From assembly GCF_013407955.1 (NCBI RefSeq), contig NZ_JACCBU010000001.1:6944001-7008000 (forward strand): a stretch of 64,000 nt of DNA. Reading direction: 5' to 3'. Below the pieces are notes generated by a model. It ran no database searches and was not told where the DNA came from. It saw only the letters and a program-made list of their open reading frames with translations. Position numbers and translations under genes: made by a program. Below are positions 1-8,922 of the stretch, piece after piece. Positions within the stretch are counted from its first letter, which is position 1; every line of letters begins with the position of its first letter. This DNA comes from Microlunatus parietis. Its GTDB lineage: Bacteria > Actinomycetota > Actinomycetes > Propionibacteriales > Propionibacteriaceae.

Positions 1-11
1 CAACGGTGAGC

Positions 12-27
12 AGCCGGTCGACCGGCT
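12..27. repeat. 16-bp perfect palindrome at end of first gene
   Basis: AGCCGGTCGACCGGCT is a perfect inverted repeat with no loop. It touches the stop codon of the minus-strand regulator that follows. It may be a transcription-end hairpin or a regulator site; no T-run follows on the minus strand within the window. Confidence 0.3.
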
Positions 28-590
28 CAGTCAGGGTCGGGGATGATCGCCAACGCGATGCGCACGCGCTGGGTGCCCTTCCGGCGAGTCCGGCGCCAGC
101 GATAGGGCTTGGCCGCGGCCATCACGGCATCGATGAGATCTCGGGTCTCGTCCGGCGTCAGATACACCGTGCCGGAGTCGAAGTTCGCGTGGTCCTGCCA
201 CTCCGCCGGCAACGTGGCCTCGGCCGCCGCATAACGGTCGACGGAACGACGGAGGTTGTCCACGACGGCGCCGCTGAGCAGGCTCGCAGCGGCCTGCTGA
301 GCGCGGCTCTGCAACCCCTCCACGCTCAGGCCCTGAGCCGCCGCCCGCCAGGGGTGCTCGCGGCCGTCGCGGGCCGAGTCATCGCGTTCGACGATGCCGA
401 GCTTCTCCAGCGCGCGCATGTGATAGTTCATCGCGCTGGCTGAAAGGTCGGTCAGGGCGGCCAGCTCGGTCGACGTCGCAACGCGGCCGCCGTACAACTC
501 GTCGATCGCGGCGATCCGCGCGGGGTGGCTCAGTGCTTTGATCGTCCGCGGATCCGTGAGCTTGAGTTGCTTCCGACGAGGGCGAGGCAT
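27..590 (-). CDS. ArsR-type winged-helix transcriptional regulator
   Basis: This 187-residue protein has an N-terminal winged helix-turn-helix (about residues 10-75). It starts with the ArsR-like helix IKALSHPARIAAIDEL, and the recognition helix contains SASAMNYHMRALEKLG. The remaining helical part (about 90-187) has no domain I recognise and no cysteine metal site, so metal sensing is unlikely. The ATG at 588-590 has no Shine-Dalgarno. A TACGCT -10 box at 598-603 lies seven bases upstream, so the mRNA is probably leaderless. Its target genes are not evident; the neighbouring isomerase-like gene is on the same strand but upstream of it. Confidence 0.75.
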   Translation of the reverse strand: MPRPRRKQLKLTDPRTIKALSHPARIAAIDELYGGRVATSTELAALTDLSASAMNYHMRALEKLGIVERDDSARDGREHPWRAAAQGLSVEGLQSRAQQAAASLLSGAVVDNLRRSVDRYAAAEATLPAEWQDHANFDSGTVYLTPDETRDLIDAVMAAAKPYRWRRTRRKGTQRVRIALAIIPDPD

Positions 591-639
591 GCACCGAAGC
601 GTAGCGACGGACCCGCTGGCAGCCGCTGAACGAGAGGGG

Positions 640-1695
640 TCAGCTGGAGAAGGCGGCGTCGAACGCGGCCTCCGGCGGCGTGATCCCGTTCAGGGCGCGG
701 ACGTACGCGAGCGCCTCGGGGGCACCGGCCAGCCGGTCCATCCCGGCGTCCTCCCATTCGATCGAGATCGGCCGGTCGTAGCCGATGTGATTGAGCATCC
801 GGAAGATGTCCTCCCAGCGGGTGTCGCCGCGCCCGGTCGAGATGAAGTCCCAGCCGCGGCGCTGGTCGGCCCAGGGCAGGTGCGAGCCGAGCACGCCGTT
901 GCGGCCGTTGTTCATCCGGACCTTGGTGTCCTTGCAGTCGACGTGGTAGATCCGGTCCTTGAAGTCGTCCAGGAAGCCGACGTAGTCCAGGCCCTGCCAG
1001 ACCATGTGCGACGGGTCGAAGTTGAGCCCGAACGCCGGCCGGTGCTCGATCGCCTCCAGGGTGGCGACCGTCGACCAGTAGTCGTACGCGATCTCGGACG
1101 GGTGCACCTCGTGGGCGAACCGCACGCCGACCTCGTCGAACACGTCCAGGATCGGGTTCCAGCGATCGGCGAAGTCGCGGTAGCCGGCTTTGATCACGTC
1201 GTCGCTGACCGGCGGGAACATCGCCACGTAGTGCCAGACCGACGAGCCGGTGAAGCCGATCACCGTCTCGACGCCGAACCGGGCCGCGGCTCGCGCGGTG
1301 ATCTTCATCTCCTCGGCGGCGCGCTGCCGGACACCCTCGGGATCACCGTCGCCCCAGACCCGCGGGTTCACGATCGCTTTGTGCCGGTCGTCGATGATCG
1401 ACTCGCAGACGGCTTGCCCGTTCAGGTGGTTCGAGATCGCCCAGCAGCCGAGCCCGTGCTTGGCCAGGATGTCCTTGCGGTCCTGGACGTACGCGTCGTC
1501 CTCGGCCGCCTTCGCGACATCGAAATGATCACCCCAGCAGGCGATCTCCAGGCCGTCGTAACCCCACTCCGAGGCGAGCTTGCACACTTCCTCGAACGGC
1601 AGGTCGGCCCACTGTCCGGTGAACAGGGTCACCGGGCGAGCCTGCTTCGGGTTCGCCTGGCCGGTCGCCTCGGGCAGCGTGTTCGGTGCGGTCAT
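640..1695 (-). CDS. Sugar phosphate isomerase/epimerase family protein (TIM barrel)
   Basis: The 351-residue product looks like the xylose isomerase-like TIM-barrel family (AP_endonuc_2 fold). Visible family features are [15 protein letters not shown] near the N-terminus, the mid-protein segment [13 protein letters not shown], and [13 protein letters not shown] followed by YHVDCKD, which supply acidic and histidine metal ligands. Such enzymes act on inositol derivatives or keto-sugars; the substrate cannot be read from sequence. I chose the ATG at 1693-1695 because AGGAG lies eight bases upstream; a GTG at 1704 sits directly on that site. It follows the adenosyltransferase gene by five bases, so the two are probably cotranscribed. 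Confidence 0.8.
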   Translation of the reverse strand: MTAPNTLPEATGQANPKQARPVTLFTGQWADLPFEEVCKLASEWGYDGLEIACWGDHFDVAKAAEDDAYVQDRKDILAKHGLGCWAISNHLNGQAVCESIIDDRHKAIVNPRVWGDGDPEGVRQRAAEEMKITARAAARFGVETVIGFTGSSVWHYVAMFPPVSDDVIKAGYRDFADRWNPILDVFDEVGVRFAHEVHPSEIAYDYWSTVATLEAIEHRPAFGLNFDPSHMVWQGLDYVGFLDDFKDRIYHVDCKDTKVRMNNGRNGVLGSHLPWADQRRGWDFISTGRGDTRWEDIFRMLNHIGYDRPISIEWEDAGMDRLAGAPEALAYVRALNGITPPEAAFDAAFSS

Positions 1696-1700
1696 CGTTG

Positions 1701-2327
1701 TCACTCCTGAACTGTGGGATGGGGATGATCATGGTCGGTCCGGCCGGAGCCCGGCACCCAGAGAACCTCGCGCTCGGGCCCGTTGACGTACCGGGTGAGG
1801 ATGAACAGCAGGTCGGACAGTCGGTTCAGGTACGTCAGCGGCAGCGGTTCCAGCCGGTCGCCCTCGGCCTCCCGGGCCGCCCAGCCGGTCCGCTCGGCCC
1901 GCCGGACGACGGTCCGCGCGACATGGAGGTACGCGGCGCCGAGGGTGCCGCCCGGCAGCACGAACGACTCCAGCTTCGGCAGCCCGTCGCCGAACTCGTC
2001 GCACCAACGCTCCAGCCGGTCGACCGAATCCTGGGTGATCCGGAGCGGATGGTGCTGGCCCGGCATGAGCTTCGTGTCCGGCGGTGGGACCGGGTTGGCC
2101 AGGTCGGCGCCGACGTCGAACAGCTCGTTCTGGATCAGGCCGAGGACGTCGCGCACCGGGTCCGGCAGCTCACCGCCCGCCAGCGCCACGCCGATCGCGG
2201 AGTTGGCCTCGTCGACGTCGCCGTACGCGGCCACCCGGAGCTCGGTCTTGGAGACCTCGGAGAAGTCGACCAGCCGGGTCCGACCGCCGTCACCGGTCCG
2301 GGTGTAGATCCTGGTCAACCGAACCAT
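1701..2327 (-). CDS. Cob(I)yrinic acid a,c-diamide adenosyltransferase, PduO type
   Basis: This 208-residue protein transfers the adenosyl group of ATP to cob(I)alamin, making the coenzyme that the mutase at 19.6 kb needs. PduO-type signatures are present: the ATP-binding [11 protein letters not shown] at residues 7-17, [15 protein letters not shown] and the arginine-rich helix [11 protein letters not shown] near the C-terminus. Length fits the family (about 190-210). The open frame extends far upstream, but family alignment starts at the ATG at 2325-2327. It is likely the first gene of an operon with the downstream isomerase-like gene. Confidence 0.92.
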   Translation of the reverse strand: MVRLTRIYTRTGDGGRTRLVDFSEVSKTELRVAAYGDVDEANSAIGVALAGGELPDPVRDVLGLIQNELFDVGADLANPVPPPDTKLMPGQHHPLRITQDSVDRLERWCDEFGDGLPKLESFVLPGGTLGAAYLHVARTVVRRAERTGWAAREAEGDRLEPLPLTYLNRLSDLLFILTRYVNGPEREVLWVPGSGRTDHDHPHPTVQE

Positions 2328-2472
2328 GCGACCACCCCACGCCGTTCTTCTCCTCCGCCGCGCTCCCCCGAACAACGCCGCGGGGACCCCGGATATCGCC
2401 TCGCCGCGGGTGCCATGATCAAACCCTACGAGGGCAGGGCCCGTGGCGCACCTGCGGGTTCCACGGGTCGGG

Positions 2473-3489
2473 TCAGAGCCGCTCGGCGAGGGCCCGGACG
2501 ACGTCGGCGGCCGGCCCGGTCCGGGCCTCGCGGAAGCCGGTGCCGGCCCACAGGTGCAGCCGGTGCGGGTCGCCGGCCCGGGCGGCGGCCCGGCGCAGGT
2601 CCCGGGTGAGGTGGTGCAGGGCCGGATAGCCGTACGGGGCCGCGGCATGGTGCCGGTCGACGAACGCGTTCCGCAGCGCGCGGGCCGGGCGGCCGGTGAA
2701 GCAGTGAGTGATCACGGTCTCGGTGAAGCTCGGGTCGGCGAGGGCCTCCCGGTGGGTCGCGGAGGCGCCGCTCTCGTCGCAGCGCAGCAACAGGGTGCCG
2801 ACCGCGACGGCATCGGCACCGGCCGCGATCAGGTCGCGGACCGCGGCCGGTCCGGTGACGCCCCCGCCGGCGATGACCGGCAGCCCGGTGCCGGCCCGGA
2901 CCGCGCGGACCAGGTCGGGGAACGGGCGGCTCGGAGTGGCGGCGCGTGGATCGAAGCGAGCGCTGTGCCCGCCCGCCTCGACCCCCTGGACGACCAGCCC
3001 GTCGACGCCGAGCTCGCGGGCCGCCGCGGCCTCGGCCGGGGTGGTGACGCTGGCCAGCACCCGCGTCCCGACCCGCTGCAGGGCCAAGACGGCGGCCCGG
3101 TCGGGCAGCCCGAACGTCGTCGAGACGACCGGCACCGGGTCGGCCAGCAGCAGGTCGAGCTTGGTCGGCCAGGCATCGTCGTCCTCGACCGGTACGGGAT
3201 CGAGGGCGACGCCGAGCGCAGCCGCCTCGGGAGCGAGCCGTTCGGCATAGCGCCGGAACTCCGCGGGGTCCGGCCGATCGTCCTGCGGCAGGAAGAGATT
3301 CACCCCGAACTCGCCCACGGGCCGGACCTCGGCCAGCAGCTCGGCGAAGGCAGCAGGGGAGAGATAACCACCGGCCAGGAACGGGAACCCGCCGGCCCCG
3401 GCGACCGCCGCGGCCAGGGCGGGCGTGCTCGGTCCGCCGGCCATCGGCGCCGCGACCAGGGGCAGGGCTGAGTCCAGGAGCCGGGCCAT
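2473..3489 (-). CDS. Nitronate monooxygenase (2-nitropropane dioxygenase family)
   Basis: A 338-residue FMN-dependent TIM-barrel enzyme that oxidises nitronates such as propionate-3-nitronate. The N-terminal segment LPLVAAPMAGG, the LQRVGTRVLASVT strand and the catalytic histidine in QGVEAGGHSARFD match the family, as does the late glycine-rich flavin-phosphate segment LPVIAGGGVTGPAAV followed by GADAVAVGT. The start at 3487-3489 has a strong GGGAGGA ribosome-binding site; longer upstream translation is arginine-rich and not conserved. It is divergent from the cyclophilin gene with 68 bases between them. Confidence 0.9.
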   Translation of the reverse strand: MARLLDSALPLVAAPMAGGPSTPALAAAVAGAGGFPFLAGGYLSPAAFAELLAEVRPVGEFGVNLFLPQDDRPDPAEFRRYAERLAPEAAALGVALDPVPVEDDDAWPTKLDLLLADPVPVVSTTFGLPDRAAVLALQRVGTRVLASVTTPAEAAAARELGVDGLVVQGVEAGGHSARFDPRAATPSRPFPDLVRAVRAGTGLPVIAGGGVTGPAAVRDLIAAGADAVAVGTLLLRCDESGASATHREALADPSFTETVITHCFTGRPARALRNAFVDRHHAAAPYGYPALHHLTRDLRRAAARAGDPHRLHLWAGTGFREARTGPAADVVRALAERL

Positions 3490-3557
3490 GTCCGCATCCT
3501 CCCACCGGCGCGCGCGTCGGCTCCGGGCCGGGCGAGGCCGCATGGCAAGGTAGGCAC

Positions 3558-4439
3558 GTGAATCCCGTCCCGCGCCGTATCGCCCTGGCCCTGGCGGCGC
3601 TCTTCCTCACCGGTTGCGGCACCATCCCGGTCAGCGACCCGCTCAGTTCCGGTACGGCAGCGCCGGACGATCCCGCCTCGAGTGCGGCCCCGCCGAGCAG
3701 CACGCCTTCCAGCAGTCCGCCCGTAGGTCCCGGGGCACCGTCCACGCCGGCCGGGTCCGGATCGCCGGTCCCGTCCGGCTCGGCGTCCCCGTCCGGCGGG
3801 TCCACCCAGGCCGGGCCGCAGCCGCCCGCGACCGGGGGCGTGACGACCGTGCCGGAGGGCCCGGAGACCTGCGAGTATCCGGCCACCGGCACCGCGTCCA
3901 AGCCGGTCCAGCCGCCGAAGACGACCGGGGTCGCCAACGCCGGCCAGCCGGTGTTCTCGATGATGACCAACGAGGGCGAGGTCAAGCTGACCCTGGACCG
4001 GGCCAAGGCACCCTGCACGGTGAACTCGTTCGAGTCGCTGGCGCTGCAGGGCTTCTTCGACCAGACCGCCTGCCCGCGGCTGGTCGACTCGGGCATCTAC
4101 GTGCTCCAGTGCGGCGACCCGGCCGGCGACGGCGGCGGCAATCCCGGCTACAGCTTCGCCGACGAGACCGACGGTACGGAGTCGTACACCACCGGCGTGA
4201 TCGCCATGGCGAACGGCGGGCCGAACACCAACGGCTCGCAGTTCTTCCTTGTCTACAACGACTCCACGGGCCTGGACGCGATGGAGCAGAAGTACACGAT
4301 CTTCGGGACCATGGACGCGGCGTCGACCGCGGTCGTGCAGCGGATCGCGGCCGAGGGGCAGGACGGCACGAATCCGTACGGTGGCGGCAAGCCGAACAAT
4401 CCGGCCAAGATCAGCAAGGTGATCAAGCTCAGCGACTGA
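3558..4439 (+). CDS. Cyclophilin-type peptidyl-prolyl isomerase lipoprotein
   Basis: The 293-residue product has a lipoprotein signal (RRIALALAALFLTGC, lipobox LTGC with the modified Cys near residue 20). A Ser/Pro/Gly-rich linker of about 80 residues follows, then a cyclophilin domain from about 130 to the end. Family motifs are visible: VKLTLDRAKAPCTVNSFESL, a CPRLVDSG segment in place of the usual FHRVI, LQCGDP, and GVIAMANGGPNTNGSQFF. It should act outside the membrane on cell-wall or secreted proteins. GTG start with AAGG about ten bases upstream. Its last 11 bases overlap the convergent VOC-GNAT gene. Confidence 0.9.
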   Translation: MNPVPRRIALALAALFLTGCGTIPVSDPLSSGTAAPDDPASSAAPPSSTPSSSPPVGPGAPSTPAGSGSPVPSGSASPSGGSTQAGPQPPATGGVTTVPEGPETCEYPATGTASKPVQPPKTTGVANAGQPVFSMMTNEGEVKLTLDRAKAPCTVNSFESLALQGFFDQTACPRLVDSGIYVLQCGDPAGDGGGNPGYSFADETDGTESYTTGVIAMANGGPNTNGSQFFLVYNDSTGLDAMEQKYTIFGTMDAASTAVVQRIAAEGQDGTNPYGGGKPNNPAKISKVIKLSD

Positions 4440-5256
4440 GCTGGAGCTTCATCCCCTCGTGGCTGGCGACGAAGCCGAGCCGTTCGTAGAACCGGTGCGC
4501 GTCCACCCGTGACTTGTCGGTGGTCAGCTGGACCAGCCCCGCGCCGCGCTCCCGGGCCCGCTCGATCGCCCAGCCGATCAGCCGTGCGCCGAGGCCCCGG
4601 CCGCGCTGGTCGGCGGCGACCCGGACCGCCTCGATGATCATCCGCAGGGTGCCGCGGCGGGACAGTCCGGCGACGAAGGTGAGCTGGCAGGTGCCGACGA
4701 TCCGGCCGTCGTCCTCGACCACGGCGAGCAGCTGGTTCGGGTCGCGCTCGATCTCGGCGAACGCCTCGGCGTACCCGGCGGCGTCGGCGGCGTCGGTCTC
4801 CCGGTCCCGGCCGAGCGGGTCGTCCCGGAGCAACACGATGATCTTGCCGACGTCCGCCGCCCTGGCCCGCCGCACGATCACCCCGTCGCCGAGCGGCCAG
4901 TCCGGCTCGACCGGCTGGACGAACTCGAGCCGGTTGCCGTGCGGGTCGTCGGCGTAGAACCGGCGGAAGCCGGGCAGCTCGTCGTCGATCCGGATCGCGC
5001 GACCGGCCGCCGTCAACCGCTCCGCGAGCGCGTCCAGATCCCCGACCCGGATCGCCGGGTGGGCCTTGCGGGCCGGCCGGAAGTCGTCCTCGATGCCGAG
5101 GTGCAGTTCGTAGCCGGGGCCGCGGAACCAGCAGCCGCCGCGGGCGGCGAGCGCGGGCGGCTTCGCGATCTCGGTCAGGCCGAGCAGGTCGGCGTAGTAC
5201 GTGCGGGAGGCGGCCTCGGAGTCGGGCGGGCTGGCGAGCAGGACGTGGTGCAGCAT
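4429..5256 (-). CDS. VOC (glyoxalase-fold) and GNAT acetyltransferase fusion protein
   Basis: A two-domain protein of 275 residues. Residues 1-118 are a VOC/glyoxalase fold (LHHVLLASP start, AIRVGDLDAL, FYADDPHGNRLEFVQP end). Residues 128-275 are a GNAT acetyltransferase with the acetyl-CoA loop VAADQRGRGLGARLIGWA and a C-terminal VDAHRFYERLGFVAS. Each domain alone is common; the fusion suggests one detoxification or resistance substrate bound by the first domain and acetylated by the second, but that is inference. I chose ATG 5254-5256: a GATAGT -10 box (5265-5270) ends eight bases upstream. A MarR-type palindrome overlaps that promoter. Confidence 0.85.
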   Translation of the reverse strand: MLHHVLLASPPDSEAASRTYYADLLGLTEIAKPPALAARGGCWFRGPGYELHLGIEDDFRPARKAHPAIRVGDLDALAERLTAAGRAIRIDDELPGFRRFYADDPHGNRLEFVQPVEPDWPLGDGVIVRRARAADVGKIIVLLRDDPLGRDRETDAADAAGYAEAFAEIERDPNQLLAVVEDDGRIVGTCQLTFVAGLSRRGTLRMIIEAVRVAADQRGRGLGARLIGWAIERARERGAGLVQLTTDKSRVDAHRFYERLGFVASHEGMKLQLSR

Positions 5257-5268
5257 GACCACAGACTA

Positions 5269-5282
5269 TCTTGACATCAAGA
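5269..5282. promoter_or_regulatory. MarR-type operator TCTTGA-CA-TCAAGA
   Basis: A 14-bp inverted repeat, TCTTGACATCAAGA, has perfect 6-base arms and a 2-base centre. It overlaps the upstream edge of the -10 box (GATAGT, 5265-5270) of the VOC-GNAT gene and the stop of the membrane-protein gene. Spacing and form are those of MarR-family operators. The regulator is unknown; a MarR gene lies at 16.4 kb. Confidence 0.6.
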
Positions 5283-6323
5283 CACTTTGGGTACGGGGCG
5301 CGCGGGCGTCATCAGCAGCGCCAAGAGAACCGGGAACTCGAGGTACGCGTGGTAGCTGGCCAGCGCACCGTAGAGGGCCTTGCCGGTGAAGTAGTCGGAG
5401 ACGAACAGGGCGCCGAGGAAGACGCCGCCGACCGCCCCGACCGCCCAGGTCCGCCAGCCGCGGAGCCAGGGCACCCGCGCGTCGAACGCGGCCGCGGCCT
5501 CCGGCGCGTACCTGGGCAGGAAGCCGACCCAGACCACGTAGTGCATCGTCTGCAGGAACGCGAAGATCACCAACAGCCGGAGCCCGATCGTGACGGGGGC
5601 GTCCGGGGGAGCGCTGGCGGCGATCACCCGCGACCCGTCCCCGACGAAGCCCGCGACGACGCCCGGGTCGGCGACGATCAACCCGTCGGCGGCGCCGGCC
5701 AGGATCAGCGCCGGGACGACGAGGACCCAGAGCACCTGCGACGCCCGGAACCAGTCCCGGGCCGGCCCGTGGATCCGGCCGGCCCACTCCCACAGGAAGA
5801 CCAGCGGCACCAGGTTGTGCAGGTGGGTCAACATCACGAAGTGGTACGAGGGCCAGGCGAACGAGCCGACCGCGGCGACGGCCAGCACCAGCAGGGCCAA
5901 GGCCAGCCGGCGGCCGCGCAACCCGTACCAGCAGCCGACGCCGAGGACCAGATAGCCGAGCCCTACCTCGGCATACCTCGCCAGCGCGGGCAGGTAGCCG
6001 GCGATCAGCCGGCAGGCCACGATGCCGCTGATCAAGATCACCAGCAGGATCAGGAACCGGCCGGTCAGGATGGCGGCGAACCGGCCGGCGACGTACCGCA
6101 ACTCGAGCACGTTGTGAAGCACGCCGAACGCGATCAGCCCGAGCACCGTCAGGGCCAACGGCGCGCGGAGGGCGAGGGCCAGCGCCCCGACGGCGGCGAT
6201 GATCATCAATGTTGCGAGCAGCGCCCCGCGCGGACCGGGAACGGGCAGACTGGGCACGGTGGTGGAGGCGGTGTTGAGCTGGGCCGACGGTTTGCTGCCG
6301 GCGTTCGCGCTGACCTGTGCCAT
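5277..6323 (-). CDS. Polytopic membrane protein of unknown function
   Basis: Up to 348 residues with about eight hydrophobic helices. Histidines lie within or beside several helices: LIAFGVLHNVLELRYV, YHFVMLTHLHNLVPLVF, LQTMHYVVWVGF and ASYHAYLEFPVLL. Intramembrane histidines recall metal-binding membrane enzymes such as the Brp/Blh carotene oxygenases, but I cannot assign it to them. The 5' end is uncertain. The ATG at 6321-6323 would overlap the divergent gene on the plus strand by about 65 bases; a GTG at 6255-6257 or the ATG at 6204-6206 (before the first helix) would avoid most of this. Confidence 0.65.
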   Translation of the reverse strand: MAQVSANAGSKPSAQLNTASTTVPSLPVPGPRGALLATLMIIAAVGALALALRAPLALTVLGLIAFGVLHNVLELRYVAGRFAAILTGRFLILLVILISGIVACRLIAGYLPALARYAEVGLGYLVLGVGCWYGLRGRRLALALLVLAVAAVGSFAWPSYHFVMLTHLHNLVPLVFLWEWAGRIHGPARDWFRASQVLWVLVVPALILAGAADGLIVADPGVVAGFVGDGSRVIAASAPPDAPVTIGLRLLVIFAFLQTMHYVVWVGFLPRYAPEAAAAFDARVPWLRGWRTWAVGAVGGVFLGALFVSDYFTGKALYGALASYHAYLEFPVLLALLMTPARPVPKVS

Positions 6324-6675
6324 CGAGATCCCCGGCTATCTGCTCGGCTGGGCGACGCTGGGCTGGCTGGGCCGCCGGGCCCCACTGCGGATGCCAGTGG
6401 CGGTCCTGCTCGCGATCCTGGTCAACCTGGCCACCCACCCGCTGCTCTGGCTGACCGTCGGGCAGCTGCCCTGGCTGGTCATTCCGCTGGAACTGCTCGC
6501 GGTCGGGATCGAGGGACTGATCGTTGCGCTGGTGGTCCGGCGTCGCTCCGCCGACCTCGGCTCGGCGCCGCCATGGGCCGGGCCGGTCTGGGCCTGGCCG
6601 GTGGCGCTCGGCGTGAACGCGCTCTCGGTGCTGGCCGGCTCCGCGCTGCTGTCGTTGATCATGGACCGGCTCTGA
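6259..6675 (+). CDS. Small polytopic membrane protein, unknown function
   Basis: About 138 residues forming four hydrophobic helices (segments around ALTCAIEIPGYLLGWATLG, VAVLLAILVNLATHPLLWLTV, LVIPLELLAVGIEGLIVALVV and WPVALGVNALSVLAGSALLSLI). The motif VNLATHPLLW, with an in-membrane histidine-proline, recurs in small actinobacterial membrane proteins, but I cannot name a function. I chose the GTG at 6259 because the upstream part is not membrane-like and a weak CAGACT box lies seven bases before it; GTG 6262 is as likely. It is head to head with the larger membrane protein, whose 5' end may overlap it. Confidence 0.55.
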   Translation: MVEAVLSWADGLLPAFALTCAIEIPGYLLGWATLGWLGRRAPLRMPVAVLLAILVNLATHPLLWLTVGQLPWLVIPLELLAVGIEGLIVALVVRRRSADLGSAPPWAGPVWAWPVALGVNALSVLAGSALLSLIMDRL

Positions 6676-6676
6676 A

Positions 6677-6805
6677 TCACCGGCGCAGGTAGCGGATCAG
6701 CAGTACGGCCACCACGGCGGCGATCACGGCCAGCACGACGATGATCACGACCGGGCCGACCTGGGTCGCCGGTTCCGGCGCTACGTCCAGCGGGAGCAGA
6801 TGCAT
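6677..6805 (-). CDS. Small single-helix membrane protein, 42 aa
   Basis: The open frame encodes a short polar N-terminus (MHLLPLDVAPEPATQVG), one long hydrophobic helix rich in Val/Ile/Ala and a positively charged end, IRYLRR. This is a good signal-anchor with the C-terminus inside. It follows the alpha/beta hydrolase gene by 24 bases on the same strand and ends two bases from the stop of the convergent membrane gene. The composition is far more membrane-like than chance, but no homologue can be named, and the ribosome-binding site is weak. Confidence 0.5.
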   Translation of the reverse strand: MHLLPLDVAPEPATQVGPVVIIVVLAVIAAVVAVLLIRYLRR

Positions 6806-6829
6806 GGCCCCATCTTGGCGGCAACCGGG

Positions 6830-7621
6830 TCAGGCGGCGAGAAAGACCCGCAGGGTGGCCAGGAAGGATTCCGGCTGCTCGGAGTGCACCCAGTGGCCGG
6901 CGTTCTTGATCACGACCTTGCGGACGGCCGGGAACAGTGCCCGCATCGGTTCCCGGTCGGCGTCGGTGATGTAGTCCGACCGCTGCCCGGCCACCCAGAG
7001 CACCCGGCCGTCGTACGGCGGCTGGGTCACCTCCGGCCAGGAGCCGAGCACGTCCAGCCGGTCGCCGAGCACCTGCAGGTTCTGCTGCCAGCGCCAGTGA
7101 TCGCCGTCCCGGCGCAGGTTCTGCAGCAGGAAGCCGCGGACCACCGGATCCTCGACGCACGGGACCAGGGCCTGGTCGGCCGCGGCCCGGTCGGGCAGCC
7201 CGTCCAGGTCGAGCGAACGCATGCCGCGGACGTACCGGGCGAACGGGCTGTCGCCGGTCAGCTGCTGCGGCCGCGGCGACACGTCCACCACGCACAGCCG
7301 CTCGACCAGCTCGGGGTGCCGCAGCGCGATCATCATCGCGATCTTGCCGCCCATCGAATGGCCGACCAGCGCGAACGGTTCGCCGCCGGTCAGCTCGGCC
7401 AGCCTGCTGGCGACCAGGTCGGCGACAGCGGGGTACGCCACGTCGTCGGTCCACAGCGAGCGGCCGTGGTTGGGCAGGTCGACCAGCAGGCTGCGGTGAT
7501 CAGCGGAGAGCGCCTTGGCGATCGCGGTCCAGTTCCGGCCCTGCCCGAACAGGCCGTGGCAGAAGACGACCCGGCTGCCGTGGTCGCCGACGGTCATGGT
7601 GTTGAGCACTGCTGTGCTCAT
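6830..7621 (-). CDS. Alpha/beta-fold hydrolase (YbfF-like esterase)
   Basis: This 263-residue protein carries the full hydrolase set. The oxyanion segment is [14 protein letters not shown], the nucleophile elbow is GHSMGGKIA (Ser near 95), an acid candidate lies in GQRSDYI, and the catalytic His is in [12 protein letters not shown]. The early DLPNHGRS motif is typical of the YbfF/ABHD11 branch, which hydrolyses acyl esters or acyl-CoA. The start codon overlaps the stop of the upstream zinc-ribbon gene in an ATGA tetranucleotide, so translation is coupled. The 42-residue membrane protein follows. Confidence 0.88.
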   Translation of the reverse strand: MSTAVLNTMTVGDHGSRVVFCHGLFGQGRNWTAIAKALSADHRSLLVDLPNHGRSLWTDDVAYPAVADLVASRLAELTGGEPFALVGHSMGGKIAMMIALRHPELVERLCVVDVSPRPQQLTGDSPFARYVRGMRSLDLDGLPDRAAADQALVPCVEDPVVRGFLLQNLRRDGDHWRWQQNLQVLGDRLDVLGSWPEVTQPPYDGRVLWVAGQRSDYITDADREPMRALFPAVRKVVIKNAGHWVHSEQPESFLATLRVFLAA

Positions 7622-7890
7622 CGGCGACGCTGCCAGCAGGCGGTGTGCCAGTGCCGCCGGGACTCCAGGCCGGAGTCGGCCAGCCAGCCCGGGTCGTCCG
7701 GCCAGGCGACGAGGTGCGGCGTGCCGGGCCGGATCGGCTGATCACAGCCGGGGCAGCGGTACTCCTTCTCGGCCTTGGCTCCCGGCACCGTACGGACGAT
7801 CCAGCGGCCGTCGCCCTTGTCCTCGGCGTGGGCGTGATGGGCTCCCAGCGGCCGGGCCGGCCGGGTGTGCTTGCTGCGGCGGCGGACCAT
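7618..7890 (-). CDS. Small zinc-ribbon-like actinobacterial protein, 90 aa
   Basis: The N-terminus is basic ([14 protein letters not shown]). The C-terminal half holds a CPGC knuckle ([21 protein letters not shown]) and a second His/Cys cluster (RRHWHTACW), consistent with a bound zinc ion. Similar short proteins are common in Streptomyces and relatives, where they are loosely annotated as ATP/GTP-binding proteins; I see no P-loop here. It is the first gene of a likely three-gene operon with the hydrolase and the 42-residue membrane protein. Start ATG 7888-7890; a GTG 6 bases upstream is an alternative. Confidence 0.7.
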   Translation of the reverse strand: MVRRRSKHTRPARPLGAHHAHAEDKGDGRWIVRTVPGAKAEKEYRCPGCDQPIRPGTPHLVAWPDDPGWLADSGLESRRHWHTACWQRRR

Positions 7891-8001
7891 GATCACCACA
7901 AGACCACGGCCGAGGAGTTGATCATCACGCCCTGCAGTCTGCCAGACCGGTGGCGGCGGTTCGGCTGCGGTCGAGCGGGCTCGCGCCGGTACGGTGTCCG
8001 G

Positions 8002-8706
8002 GTGCGTTTGGTGATTGCTCGCTGCCAGGTCGACTACGCCGGTCGGCTGACCGCTCATCTGCCGATGGCGACCAGGCTGATCCTGATCAAGGCCGACGGA
8101 TCGGTGTCGATCCATGCGGACGACCGGGCCTACAAGCCGCTCAACTGGATGAGCCCGCCGTGCACGCTGACCGAGCTGCCGGCCGAGTCCGACGAGGCCG
8201 AGGTGCCGGGGCTGGAGGCGCTGAAGGCTGTCTGGGAGGTCAAGAACGCCGAGGGGGAGACCCTGCGGATCGCCCTCGCCGAGGTGCTGCACGACTCCAG
8301 CCACGAGCTCGGGGTGGACCCGGGCCTGCGCAAGGACGGCGTCGAGGCGCACCTGCAGGAACTGCTCGCCGAGCACCCGGAGACGTTCGGTGCCGGCTGG
8401 AGCCTGGTCCGGCGGGAGTACCCGACCGCGATCGGTCCGGTCGACCTACTCTGCCGCAACGCCGAGGGCGGCTACGTCGCGGTCGAGGTGAAGCGGCGCG
8501 GCGAGATCGACGGCGTCGAGCAGCTGACCCGCTATCTCGAACTGCTCCGGCGCGACCCGCTGCTCGGCGACGTTCAGGGCGTCTTTGCCGCGCAGTTGAT
8601 CAAGCCGCAGGCCAAGGTGGTCGCGACCGATCGCGGGATCGCCTGCGTCACGGTCGACTACGATCTACTGCGCGGCCTGGACGACCCGACCGAGCGCCTC
8701 TTCTGA
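8002..8706 (+). CDS. nucS: Mismatch-specific endonuclease NucS (EndoMS)
   Basis: A 234-residue nuclease that cuts both strands at mismatches and carries out the non-canonical mismatch repair of actinobacteria that lack MutS/MutL. The N-terminal DNA-binding part ([36 protein letters not shown]) and the C-terminal catalytic PD-(D/E)XK core ([20 protein letters not shown], with Asp and E-x-K) match the family closely. The C-terminal ERLF tail fits the beta-clamp contact known in mycobacterial NucS. The GTG start aligns with family N-termini, and a TACGGT box ending six bases before it predicts a leaderless mRNA. Confidence 0.96.
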   Translation: MRLVIARCQVDYAGRLTAHLPMATRLILIKADGSVSIHADDRAYKPLNWMSPPCTLTELPAESDEAEVPGLEALKAVWEVKNAEGETLRIALAEVLHDSSHELGVDPGLRKDGVEAHLQELLAEHPETFGAGWSLVRREYPTAIGPVDLLCRNAEGGYVAVEVKRRGEIDGVEQLTRYLELLRRDPLLGDVQGVFAAQLIKPQAKVVATDRGIACVTVDYDLLRGLDDPTERLF

Positions 8707-8828
8707 TCCGGAAACCCACGTTCCCTGAGCCCGGGTCCACCGCGCCCGAACCGAAAACAGCTGATCCGATCAATCTCTGCCCTTTGACAAGCTCGGGATG
8801 CGTTGGCGCTCGAGCCCGCCAGAACACC

Positions 8829-8870
8829 AACGCGGCGGGTCCCGGCCGAGTGACCGGGGCCCGCCGCGTT
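8829..8870. terminator. Hairpin between convergent nucS and filP-like genes
   Basis: AACGCGGCGGGTCCCGG pairs with CCGGGGCCCGCCGCGTT across an 8-base loop, with one bulged G. The stem is long and GC-rich, and it lies between two convergent genes, so it can end transcription from both sides. There is no clear T-run. Confidence 0.6.
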
Positions 8871-8922
8871 GTTGCGTGCAGGTGGGGAAGAGTGAGGCGG
8901 GTACCTCAGAAGTTGACCGGGC

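Noticed and set aside
2328-2648. N-terminal extension of the cobalamin adenosyltransferase
   Set aside because: The extra 107 codons are Pro/Arg/Gly-rich and overlap the nitronate monooxygenase gene; family alignment begins at 2327.
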